Part shown: positions 23,047 through 29,526 of the stretch, one piece after another
Position numbering within the stretch: the first letter of the stretch is position 1
Layout of the letters: each line of letters begins with the position of its first letter
Virus record (IMG/VR): IMGVR_UViG_3300032045_000001
Location: 1-34,241 of that record
Length of the DNA: 34,241 nucleotides
Origin: a virus
Strand: one strand, 5' to 3'
Notes under the pieces: generated by a model
The model's input: the letters and a program-made list of their open reading frames with translations, nothing else
What the model was told of the DNA's origin: nothing
Databases searched by the model: none
Made by a program: the position numbers and the translations under genes

Positions 23047-23573
23047 CACCAGACCTCCTTGCACAGATCTCACAAGAATTCGACCGACTTTGGGCAGCCC
23101 TTCGATCACAGCAGCCACCGGAGATCCCGATCTATGTCGGGGCCCGATGCTACCAGACGTCTGCTCAGAGCATCCCTAATGTAACGTTCACCCCGGTAAA
23201 CTTCAACACTGTTGGCCATGACAGCCACAATGCTGTAACAACGGGGCCCGACTGGAGGTATACGTGTCCTATTCAGGGGATGTACCTCGTAACAACAGGT
23301 GTCCTATTCGACGTGGCCTCTTGGGGGTCAGGGACAGGTGCAGTTCTATCTCTCTTCCGAAACGGGAGTCGAACTTCGGATCTTGAACACAGAACCGTCT
23401 ATTCGACATCAACCATCTATCTACAGATTGCCGGGGCTGCAATGGTCCGATGTAACCGGGGGGATACCTTGAGTGTTCGAGTCTACCACACTCGAGGGTC
23501 TCCTACATCAACCCTAACGGGAGAGTTCCACGTCCATATAGCAATAGCTAGAATACCAGGAGTGTATCCATGA
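23043..23573 (+). CDS. C1q/TNF-like jelly-roll tail protein, probable receptor binding
   Basis: The 176-aa protein has a short N-terminal helix (DLLAQISQEFDRLWAALRSQ, about 3-22) that could form a trimeric stalk, then a beta-rich domain with the C1q/TNF pattern: PNVTFTPVNFNTVGHDSH, CPIQGMYLVTTGVLF, VLSLFRNGS, and RCNRGDTLSVRVYHT. Such domains are common as trimeric receptor-binding tips of siphophages. It follows the hub gene, the usual position. No carbohydrate-active motif is visible. Start ATG 23043 is coupled to the previous stop. Confidence 0.78.
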   Translation: MTPDLLAQISQEFDRLWAALRSQQPPEIPIYVGARCYQTSAQSIPNVTFTPVNFNTVGHDSHNAVTTGPDWRYTCPIQGMYLVTTGVLFDVASWGSGTGAVLSLFRNGSRTSDLEHRTVYSTSTIYLQIAGAAMVRCNRGDTLSVRVYHTRGSPTSTLTGEFHVHIAIARIPGVYP

Positions 23574-24073
23574 ACCGAAAACTACTCGCCATTCTTGCTG
23601 TCGTCCTCCTCTCCATCCCCTCAGCTTTGGGAGTCTACGCTGTTGTCTCAACCACACGGGGGCAGGTCGCAGGCTGGCTTGCTGCAATCGGGATCGAATT
23701 GGCCTACCTTACGGTGGTCACCCTTCAAGTTCCCCGACATCTTCTGAAGTACAGCCAGTGGGTTGCTCGTGTCGGGGTTGCCACAGCAATCGTCCTCAAC
23801 ATCCTTGCCGACTACAGCCTCCGTGTTCCGGGGGTGTTCCAGAGTAGCTCAACCTTTTTATCACAATTTGACTGGGTTTTGTTCCTTTTGAGCGTACTCA
23901 TCAGCATCCCTCTCCCGGGCCTTGCGTTTGCTATCATGTTACTCCTCCATGAGCTTGAATCTAGTCAGCCAGAGGTTATCAGGGGGTCTATCGATGATAC
24001 TACGTCTCCTCATCTCGTCACTGCTGATCGTCGGAATCATCGTTCCAGTCGTCCCGTCCCGAGGAGGCCCTAA
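23570..24073 (+). CDS. Multi-spanning membrane protein, unknown
   Basis: The 167-aa product has about four hydrophobic segments (about 5-24, 35-52, 66-82, 100-128) and a charged basic C-terminus. It sits just before the lysis genes, and could be a holin-type or lysis accessory protein, but no family is recognised. The N-terminus (MNRKLLAILAVVLLSIPSALG) also resembles a signal peptide or first anchor. Start is coupled to the previous stop (ATGA); the gene overlaps the following one by about 80 bases. Confidence 0.65.
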   Translation: MNRKLLAILAVVLLSIPSALGVYAVVSTTRGQVAGWLAAIGIELAYLTVVTLQVPRHLLKYSQWVARVGVATAIVLNILADYSLRVPGVFQSSSTFLSQFDWVLFLLSVLISIPLPGLAFAIMLLLHELESSQPEVIRGSIDDTTSPHLVTADRRNHRSSRPVPRRP

Positions 24074-24404
24074 TCGTGAAGTCCCTCCAACTGCTCAACC
24101 CGCCGTGGCCACGGGAACTGGCGGACAAGTAGCTCCGACAGCTGTATGGGTTGATGACGAGCGGGTAGAAATCTGTGTTTCAGCCGAGTCAACCGTGTGG
24201 AGATCACGGGACGGGGTCTCGGGGTGGCTTCTCTATTCAACCCGTGGGGCCGAGTGTCGACTGTGGCCACCCCGGGGGTGGGTAGACATCCACTATGTCT
24301 TCCTACCGGGGGATGTAGTATGCACGGCCCAGCTTGTCTGCAGCCCACCTCTCCCGATTCGATATCGATACCGGATTATTCTACCGATCATCGGTGTACC
24401 GTAA
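23994..24404 (+). CDS. Secreted protein with signal peptide, unknown
   Basis: The 136-aa product starts with a typical signal sequence (MILRLLISSLLIVGIIVPVV) with no lipobox Cys, followed by a Pro/Ala/Thr-rich linker and a small domain with four cysteines (VCISAESTVWRSR... region, about 60-120). It ends RYRIILPIIGVP, which resembles the YLPL-type C-terminal tail that I recall from secreted Chloroflexota proteins. I chose ATG 23994, with AGGGGG eight bases upstream, over the longer frame starting 23922, because only the shorter form puts the signal peptide at the N-terminus. A role in lysis or the envelope is possible. Confidence 0.6.
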   Translation: MILRLLISSLLIVGIIVPVVPSRGGPNREVPPTAQPAVATGTGGQVAPTAVWVDDERVEICVSAESTVWRSRDGVSGWLLYSTRGAECRLWPPRGWVDIHYVFLPGDVVCTAQLVCSPPLPIRYRYRIILPIIGVP

Positions 24405-24429
24405 ACGACGTAAACGAAAGGAGACTCAC

Positions 24430-24771
24430 ATGGCCATGCTCCAGGACTTCGCAACTGACATCCGAACACAAGCCATCTTCTGGCTTGTTATCATCGATCT
24501 TATCACCGGAGTCATCGCAGCTCTTCGGACGAAGACGTTTGAGTTCTCCCGATTAGGAGAATGGTACTTCGTCAACGTCCTCCCCTTTCTCATCGGCCAC
24601 TTCATGATCTTCTCACTGACCTACCTCGGAGTTGACCGACTCCCAGAGATTCGAGATCTCTTGTTCGAAACCCTGGTCACCGTGGGTGCTGGCCCAGCGA
24701 TTTTGTCACTGATCACCTCGATCAAGGAGAATGTTCAAGAAGCAAGAGGGACGGGGACGGAGACAACATGA
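24430..24771 (+). CDS. Holin (putative)
   Basis: The 113-aa protein has three hydrophobic segments (about 15-32, 46-68, 80-100), a short N-terminus and a charged tail (KENVQEARGTGTETT). Size, topology and its place directly before an amidase gene fit a phage holin that permeabilises the membrane and releases the endolysin. The segment AIFWLVIIDLITGVIAALRT with a following charged loop is like the phage_holin/toxin-secretion type. ATG 24430 has AAAGGAG seven bases upstream. Its stop overlaps the amidase start. Confidence 0.72.
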   Translation: MAMLQDFATDIRTQAIFWLVIIDLITGVIAALRTKTFEFSRLGEWYFVNVLPFLIGHFMIFSLTYLGVDRLPEIRDLLFETLVTVGAGPAILSLITSIKENVQEARGTGTETT

Positions 24772-25340
24772 TTCCACACATTCTCGGAGACTGCCTCTCG
24801 ATCCCTGAATGGATCGAGTACATTCGATCATACTCATTCGGGCCCATCCGACCCGATCGGATCGTCCTCCATCACACCTGGCGACCGACTGTGGAACAGT
24901 GGAGAGGGTCAAGGACCCTTCGAGCCATACAGAAGTACTACGGGGGGAAGGGATGGACGGCCGGTCCCCATCTCTTCTGTGCCCCGGACGGGATTTGGCT
25001 CTTCACCCCGATGAATCAAGTCGGCATCCATGCTGGGGCGGGGAACGGTTCTTTCTCCCGTGGCTGGTACTCAATCGGAGTTGAGATGGTCGGGGACTAT
25101 GACCACCAACGACCCAGTGGGAAAGTCCTTGACCACACCTGTGCTGTTTTGATTGGCCTTGAGCAGAAGCTGTCTCTCCAGCTCGATTCGAAGCTCTACT
25201 TCCACCGGGACTTCTCACCAAAAACCTGCCCAGGGAGGGCTGTCACACGTTCCTGGGTCCTCTCATCAGTCGAACAATGGAGACACTTACGATGGACGGA
25301 CTTGACTACTCGACCCTCCTCCGGGAGGGAGGGTGGCTGA
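24768..25340 (+). CDS. N-acetylmuramoyl-L-alanine amidase endolysin (Amidase_2)
   Basis: The 190-aa enzyme would cut the amide bond between muramic acid and the peptide in peptidoglycan. Zinc ligands of T7-lysozyme-like amidases are visible: a His in VLHHTW (35/36), then H146 and C154 in the FHRDFSPKTCPG motif with the usual eight-residue spacing. The middle carries GWTAGPHLFCAPDGIW and GVEMVGDYD, typical of the family. There is no signal peptide, as expected for a holin-dependent lysin, and no separate cell-wall-binding domain. Start overlaps the holin stop (ATGA). Confidence 0.93.
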   Translation: MIPHILGDCLSIPEWIEYIRSYSFGPIRPDRIVLHHTWRPTVEQWRGSRTLRAIQKYYGGKGWTAGPHLFCAPDGIWLFTPMNQVGIHAGAGNGSFSRGWYSIGVEMVGDYDHQRPSGKVLDHTCAVLIGLEQKLSLQLDSKLYFHRDFSPKTCPGRAVTRSWVLSSVEQWRHLRWTDLTTRPSSGREGG

Positions 25341-25657
25341 TCTTCATCCTATACATCGCCATCCGAGATCTAATCCCGAGGCTACTTGACTCGTGGGACC
25401 GCCGAGCAAACCAGGCAGAGACCTCACGAGCTGAGGGAGCTCGATTTGCATACAGCTTGACTGAGAAGCAGATCCACTCGTGGGAAAAGATCGCCGACAA
25501 GCTCGAACGGGTAGCAATCGCTCTAGCAAGAGTCGAGGAACTTCTCAGCTCACAGCAACGAACGCTGTCCTCTCTTCTCAATTCACAGACAGTGGTCTTG
25601 GAGAGACTCGGCCTTCACCGACATCTCTCCCAAGACCTCTCAGAATTAGACGAGTAG
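25277..25657 (+). CDS. Single-TM coiled-coil protein, last gene of the plus operon
   Basis: The 126-aa product has one hydrophobic helix (GGWLIFILYIAIRDLIPRLL, about 18-37) and then a long amphipathic helical part (about 40-115) with few glycines or prolines. This layout is like spanin- or holin-accessory-type proteins at the end of phage lysis cassettes, but no family is recognised. The start at ATG 25277 overlaps the amidase gene; a second ATG at 25292 has GGAGA upstream and is a possible alternative. Its 3' end overlaps the convergent gene at 25646 by 12 bases. Confidence 0.6.
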   Translation: METLTMDGLDYSTLLREGGWLIFILYIAIRDLIPRLLDSWDRRANQAETSRAEGARFAYSLTEKQIHSWEKIADKLERVAIALARVEELLSSQQRTLSSLLNSQTVVLERLGLHRHLSQDLSELDE

Positions 25658-25945
25658 TCGAGACAGGAAGTGGTTCAAGGTCACCTGTCGTCGGAGGGAC
25701 GGGGGGAGACCTTCGAGGTCATCGTCTCCGTCTCGCCAGACAATCCTTCGACCCGTGGTGGTGGTCAACTCGATTGACTCGATCGGGGTGTCAACCTCAT
25801 CGTCGAGGAGGAGTCTCAGTGCATCCAGGAGACCCCAGCACCAAGCCACCCGAACCCCGTCCTTCTTGAGCCAGCCCCCTCGAGCCCTTTCTCCGGGGAC
25901 CCACGTGTAGTCCGTCCCGTCCGATAAGACAACTTGGAGTTTCAT
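25646..25945 (-). CDS. Small protein of unknown function (99 aa)
   Basis: The product is rich in Leu, Asp and Arg, with a beta-like start (MKLQVVLSDGTDYTWVPG), a central helix (VAWCWGLLDALRLLLDD), and an acidic then basic end. I recognise no family. The start at 25945 has GGAGG, seven bases upstream, that lies inside the first of two 21-bp direct repeats (25941-25961). It is downstream of the DUF932 gene but separated by hairpin copy B, so it may be expressed at a lower level. The 3' end overlaps the convergent lysis gene by 12 bases. Confidence 0.65.
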   Translation of the reverse strand: MKLQVVLSDGTDYTWVPGERARGGWLKKDGVRVAWCWGLLDALRLLLDDEVDTPIESIELTTTTGRRIVWRDGDDDLEGLPPSLRRQVTLNHFLSRLLV

Positions 25946-26039
25946 CGCTTACCTCCGGTCAATTTTTGGGTGAAGTCTGCTGTTCTACCTATACCTTGGA
26001 TAGGGGAGACTAGCAGACTTCATCGCTTACCTCCGGTCA
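25941..26039. repeat. 21-bp direct repeat flanking hairpin copy B
   Basis: The 21 bases at 25941-25961 recur exactly at 26019-26039. On the minus strand each copy reads GGAGGTAAGCGATGAA at its core. In the right copy this encodes the last codons and TGA stop of the DUF932 gene; in the left copy it gives the ribosome-binding site and ATG of the next gene. The ancestral junction was probably a single ATGA overlap that has been duplicated around the hairpin. Confidence 0.9.
25971..26022 (-). promoter_or_regulatory. Hairpin element, copy B
   Basis: TGAAGTCTGCT (25971-25981) pairs perfectly with AGCAGACTTCA (26012-26022). The inner arm pairs imperfectly, unlike copy A. On the minus strand the first three bases of the element (TGA) form the stop codon of the DUF932 gene. 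It separates that gene from 25945-25646 and could attenuate, or be a processing site between the two. No T-run follows. Confidence 0.85.
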
Positions 26040-27030
26040 CGAGTGTGGCAACGACCTCGTACCCCCGCTCCATGATCCGTCCTCGGTAGCCAGAGATCAT
26101 ATCCTGGACGACCGTCTTCACCCCCCGTGTCCGGCCAAGGTACTGCTCGGCCTCCTGGATGGCGTTGTAGAGCCCCCAAGCAGTCCCGGCGTAGGCCGGA
26201 GTATTCGAGCCAACTCCAGCACCGTCGAAGATCTCCCGCACGGCCTGTCGACGTCGTGTCGTCCAACTTGCATTGAGCTCCCAGGAGCCCAGCCTCTGCT
26301 CGGCGATCTCGGGAGGCAAGTGCTCTACCTGTGGGGCCGGTTCAATCGTGTAGACGGTGTCGATTACAAAACTTACCTCGTCTGGCGTGAGTCGACGATC
26401 CGCCATGAGGTTGAAGATCTCCGTAAACCGACCCACCCGGTTGACTGCCCGATTGTACAATCCTTCGAGAGCTGCACGAATTTTGATCCGGGCGTGCCGG
26501 TCGTGGACCACTCGGTACGACTCTCCTGCGGTGGCCTCAGCCACCCTCAGGGTGTTTGCACAGACAACCCGTTCGGAAACGTTTCGAGCTCGAAGAGCTT
26601 CCGTCCCTGTCATCGGGGACACGAAGAGGAGAAAGTTCCTCACCTCGTCCCCCCGAACATCGATTGTGGGGAGCTTGGTGGTAATGTAGAGGGTAGACCC
26701 ATCGAACAGTGCCCCCATGGTCTCGACGGGGGCTTTGACAACTTCGTCCCAGATCTCCGCAGCCTCTCTGGGGGGTATCAAGGGGTAGTCGGGGGAGCAT
26801 GTCCCCAGAATCTTGGGCTCCGGGTCATCGTGGGTGGGGTGTCTTACGATCGCCCCAAGTTTGACCGGGATGCCGCTTGAGGTGTACAGTGGCTCGATTG
26901 TCACCTCGTACCCTCCGATCATCTCCAGTGTTTCGACTGCCGTTTGGTCTCGATCGTTGACGATTCCCAGTCCGTGCCACATGCTCTGTCCTCTCGAGTA
27001 GAATCTCTCACCGAACCCACCGTGTGTCAT
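26020..27030 (-). CDS. DUF932-domain protein (phage/plasmid-like)
   Basis: The 336-aa protein fits the DUF932 family (also called phage/plasmid-like protein TIGR03299) as I know it: N-terminal SMWHGLG, then the long beta-rich region with VRHPTHDDPEPKILGTCSPDYPLI, FDGSTLYITTKLP, FLLFVSPMTGTEALRARNV, RVVCANTLRVA, RHARIKIRAA, and a C-terminal ending GTAWGLYNAIQEAEQYLG. These proteins are widespread on phages and plasmids; their molecular function is not known. Start ATG 27030 has AGGAGG eight bases upstream. It is the first gene of its own transcription unit (promoter 27073-27101). Its stop codon is contributed by hairpin copy B. Confidence 0.88.
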   Translation of the reverse strand: MTHGGFGERFYSRGQSMWHGLGIVNDRDQTAVETLEMIGGYEVTIEPLYTSSGIPVKLGAIVRHPTHDDPEPKILGTCSPDYPLIPPREAAEIWDEVVKAPVETMGALFDGSTLYITTKLPTIDVRGDEVRNFLLFVSPMTGTEALRARNVSERVVCANTLRVAEATAGESYRVVHDRHARIKIRAALEGLYNRAVNRVGRFTEIFNLMADRRLTPDEVSFVIDTVYTIEPAPQVEHLPPEIAEQRLGSWELNASWTTRRRQAVREIFDGAGVGSNTPAYAGTAWGLYNAIQEAEQYLGRTRGVKTVVQDMISGYRGRIMERGYEVVATLVTGGKR

Positions 27031-27072
27031 AGTTGTCCTCCTGTGGTTGTTGGATTGTTCTCTTACAATTAC

Positions 27073-27101
27073 ATTATAATACCGTTCTCGGGCAAAATCA
27101 A
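27073..27101 (-). promoter_or_regulatory. Sigma70-like promoter for the DUF932 gene
   Basis: Minus strand: TTGATT (27101-27096), a 17-bp spacer and TATAAT (27078-27073). The spacer carries the GCCC..GGTA pattern shared with the promoters at 158 and 34092. Just upstream, AAATTGGGTGAAAT and GAAATTGGCTC match the element upstream of the structural promoter at 823. Confidence 0.85.
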
Positions 27102-27141
27102 GAGCCAATTTCGAGTGATTTCACCCAATTTTCACCACAAC

Positions 27142-27193
27142 TGAAGTCTGCTGTTCTACCTATACCTTGGATAGGGGAGATTAGCAGACTTCA
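27142..27193 (-). promoter_or_regulatory. Hairpin element, copy C
   Basis: TGAAGTCTGCT (27142-27152) pairs with AGCAGACTTCA (27183-27193). The loop and inner arms are as in copy B, with a single C/T change at 27181. It forms a tandem pair with copy D and lies between the end of the long minus operon and the DUF932 promoter, which suggests reading-through prevention or RNA end formation. Confidence 0.85.
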
Positions 27194-27215
27194 TCGCAAC
27201 CCCCACGGGGATGGG

Positions 27216-27267
27216 TGAAGTCTGCTGTTCTACCTATACCTTGGGTAGGGGAGATTAGCAGACTTCA
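27216..27267 (-). promoter_or_regulatory. Hairpin element, copy D
   Basis: TGAAGTCTGCT (27216-27226) pairs with AGCAGACTTCA (27257-27267). The loop has one G instead of A compared with copy C. The TGA stop codon of the CxxCGxCC gene is the first three bases of the element on the minus strand. Copies C and D share the sequence downstream of the stem up to the next element's start, so they look like a tandem duplication. Confidence 0.85.
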
Positions 27268-27993
27268 CACGACCTCAGAGAAGAGTACGGGGGTCCGAGG
27301 AGGGGTCTGGAGAAGCTTCTCCCAAAGCTCGTAGATCTTCTCAATGTGACACCCCGGGAGCCCCCGAAGGCCAACTAGCCATCGATGCCACACGTATCGA
27401 TCCTTCTCGATCGTGTCTTGATCGAGGGGGAGTGATGCAACATCGATGGGACATTTGGGTGCTCGCCAGTTCCTGGGAGGGAGACGTCGAGAGAGGAGGG
27501 GGGTCCCACGGACCGAGTATACTGCATAGTCCGGGAGCTGACGACAATGGGTAGGCAGGTCCCGTCCCTCCGCCCAGAGTCGACAGAACCCCTGTGATGG
27601 AGTGACCCCGTCAAGAGAAAGACTGCCCTTGTTGATGAGATAGTCACAACCGTCTATCCGAGGGTCTCCACGGTTGACGTGTACCCACAGGGGCACGGGG
27701 GCACCGTTGACGAAGATGGTAAAAGCAGAGGTGTCCTCCGGGGGAGTCACATCGGGGTCAACGAACCAGGTCCACACACGTTCTCGACCGTAACAACAAC
27801 GTCCACAGGCAATGCACTTCATCCCACGGGAGAAGATCGACGGAGAAAACCCTCCCAACCCACTCCCGAAGGTCCCCCTCCCGACCCCGGGAACAACAAG
27901 AGTCAAGGGCTGGGAGAAGAAAATCGAGTATGTACGCCCCCAATCGTAGACAAAGTCATCAAAGTCCGTGGGGAGTAGAGTTCCAATTGTCAT
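27265..27993 (-). CDS. CxxCGxCC (YkgJ-like) cysteine-cluster protein
   Basis: The 242-aa protein holds CIACGRCC (about 60-67) and further cysteines in GCDYL (about 115), FCRLW and HCRQLPDYAVY (about 136-155), and CPID (about 182). This is the pattern of the YkgJ-type putative zinc- or iron-chelating domain. Such domains occur in many small proteins of unknown role and in some modification enzymes. It is the last gene of the long minus operon, coupled to the previous gene by ATGA and with GGAGGTG upstream of ATG 27993. It ends in hairpin copy D. Metal-bound or iron-sulfur function is an inference from the cysteines. Confidence 0.7.
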   Translation of the reverse strand: MTIGTLLPTDFDDFVYDWGRTYSIFFSQPLTLVVPGVGRGTFGSGLGGFSPSIFSRGMKCIACGRCCYGRERVWTWFVDPDVTPPEDTSAFTIFVNGAPVPLWVHVNRGDPRIDGCDYLINKGSLSLDGVTPSQGFCRLWAEGRDLPTHCRQLPDYAVYSVRGTPLLSRRLPPRNWRAPKCPIDVASLPLDQDTIEKDRYVWHRWLVGLRGLPGCHIEKIYELWEKLLQTPPRTPVLFSEVV

Positions 27994-28622
27994 ACTTCAC
28001 CTCCCTCACCTCCCTCACCTCGATAGACAAGATAGCTGGGCGGGGCTGTTCGATACGTATCCTCGTCCCAGTCGGGCCAGGTGAGACGTTCAACAGGACC
28101 GATCTTGAGACCGAGGAACAGGACCGGGAGGCTACGCCAAGATCGAAGACGAGCTCCCCGCCAGGACCACGTGTACCCGTACCGATCCTCGTTGGTGAAG
28201 CAAACAGCCCGTTCCCGGGGGACTCTTGACAAAACATCCGGGCAGTCATCAATCCAGTAGTCGACGGACACCAATTCCTTGGCTTCTGTAGATACGACGG
28301 GACACTGGGGGAAATATGTCGACAGCCACTTCATCTTTGCATCGTACGTCCCCGGCCAAACACGAGTGATGATGGTAGGGTTGAACCCGAGAAGATGGAG
28401 GGCAAGGACGGCATCCACTGCCCAGGGGAGAGGTCGAGTGGACCGAAAGAGGCGGGGAGTGAGATAGTCGTAGATCTTCTCTCCGCATCGAACATACCGG
28501 TGGATCTCGTACGTTAGAATCTTCTCGGGAGTGATGTTGTCATCGTAGTCTCGGTTGTACTTCGACAACCACACGTCGAGAAGGTTCGACAACGTTGAGT
28601 CACAGTCAATCCCGATTCTCAT
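27990..28622 (-). CDS. 5'-nucleotidase-like HAD phosphatase (NT5C-like)
   Basis: The 210-aa protein begins MRIGIDCDSTL, the HAD nucleophile motif DxDxT (D6, D8). Later there is PTIITRVWPG (about 90-99), the second HAD motif, and VDYWIDDCPDV (about 125-135), the acidic third motif. This order and size fit the 5'(3')-deoxyribonucleotidase-like (NT5C) group, which removes phosphate from nucleoside monophosphates. In phages such enzymes can change nucleotide pools. I start at ATG 28622, with GGGGGGAAG upstream, because the longer frame lacks the motif at its N-terminus. It overlaps the previous gene by 17 bases and the next by the ATGA overlap. Confidence 0.78.
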   Translation of the reverse strand: MRIGIDCDSTLSNLLDVWLSKYNRDYDDNITPEKILTYEIHRYVRCGEKIYDYLTPRLFRSTRPLPWAVDAVLALHLLGFNPTIITRVWPGTYDAKMKWLSTYFPQCPVVSTEAKELVSVDYWIDDCPDVLSRVPRERAVCFTNEDRYGYTWSWRGARLRSWRSLPVLFLGLKIGPVERLTWPDWDEDTYRTAPPSYLVYRGEGGEGGEV

Positions 28623-29526
28623 GCTTCCCCCCGTAGACCGTGGTAAAGACGTACGAATGGATGACTTCGTGGACAAATCGACGCTTCCGAGACCCAAGCC
28701 CGGGAGCTCCTCCGTCGTACGTCCCAAGATTGAGATACCGAATCCCTCGAGAGACAAGATCCTCACAGGCCAAGAAGAGGTTGGCATCAGAAGTCCCCGG
28801 ACGACCCCCGGGCATCTGTGAATAGTTCAGCGACTTCTCGACCGCCTGGATCCCGTGTCCGGGGGCCCCCGGGTGCGGGAAGATGATCTGGGTACATACC
28901 GGGACTCCACCCCGCATTCCCAGATAGTGGTAGCCGTAGGGCCACCGATTAGATACGTAGTCTCGAACGATTGAGAGACGAAAGTGGCGATGGCCGAGGA
29001 ACGACTTCCACGTAGAGATGACCGAATCGACTTCAGGAGACCCGGGGTCAACGAGTGAATACACCATTTCTCGGCGATCCCGACGAAGATACGTCAAAGC
29101 TCGAGAGTTGAAGAACCGATCGGGGGAACGGACAATATCCTCGGTTGAGACAAGGATCTCCTCCGAGACCTTCAACGACCCTTGTGGGTGGAGGTCGAGG
29201 AGCTCTTGGGCTGTCTCACGATCGATGTTATTGATGGTGACCGGCCGAGCTGATCGAGCCCCGTATTCACCGGCGATCTCGAGAAGGTCGGGAGCAGTCC
29301 CCCGAAGAGCCCAGAGACGAAATCGAGGGGCTGATGAATACCGCTGAAGGACGACACAGAGAGGGTCAACCGAACGCCAGACGAGACTCCCCTGATCACG
29401 AGCCATCTCGTAGCATCGAAGGGTGTCAGGAGAGTTGTAGAAATTCGGTCGAGGGTGAACCTGTTGACACCACCATGATCGAGGGGGGAGCCCAGGAGGG
29501 AAGTCATCAAGAGTCTCGAGGGACAT
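28606..29526 (-). CDS. GNAT-like protein B, paralogue of the next upstream gene
   Basis: The 306-aa protein shares its C-terminal third with the upstream neighbour: LNYSQMPGGRPGTSDANLF, then GIRYLNLGTYDGGAPGLGS and KRRFVHE. The order (LNY, PGG, then YLN, DGG, GL, K(R)RF) resembles GNAT-fold or DUF2156/FemAB-type acyl- or aminoacyl-transferases, where such a segment closes the substrate pocket. I cannot name the acceptor. Start is ATG 29526, with AAGGAGG seven bases upstream. It overlaps its paralogue by 20 bases and the nucleotidase by 17. Confidence 0.6.
   Translation of the reverse strand: MSLETLDDFPPGLPPRSWWCQQVHPRPNFYNSPDTLRCYEMARDQGSLVWRSVDPLCVVLQRYSSAPRFRLWALRGTAPDLLEIAGEYGARSARPVTINNIDRETAQELLDLHPQGSLKVSEEILVSTEDIVRSPDRFFNSRALTYLRRDRREMVYSLVDPGSPEVDSVISTWKSFLGHRHFRLSIVRDYVSNRWPYGYHYLGMRGGVPVCTQIIFPHPGAPGHGIQAVEKSLNYSQMPGGRPGTSDANLFLACEDLVSRGIRYLNLGTYDGGAPGLGSRKRRFVHEVIHSYVFTTVYGGKHENRD

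Noticed and set aside
25277-25657. Spanin with an SPII lipobox
   Set aside because: One TM segment and coiled region are present, but there is no lipobox or embedded o-spanin gene.
27142-27267. tRNA or other known structured RNA in the hairpin pair
   Set aside because: The stems, length (about 52 bases) and loop do not form a cloverleaf; they match each other as simple repeated hairpins.
28623-28787. N-terminal extension of the nucleotidase-like gene to 28787
   Set aside because: The DxDxT motif begins directly after ATG 28622, which has a purine-rich ribosome-binding site; the extension is antisense overlap of the neighbouring gene.
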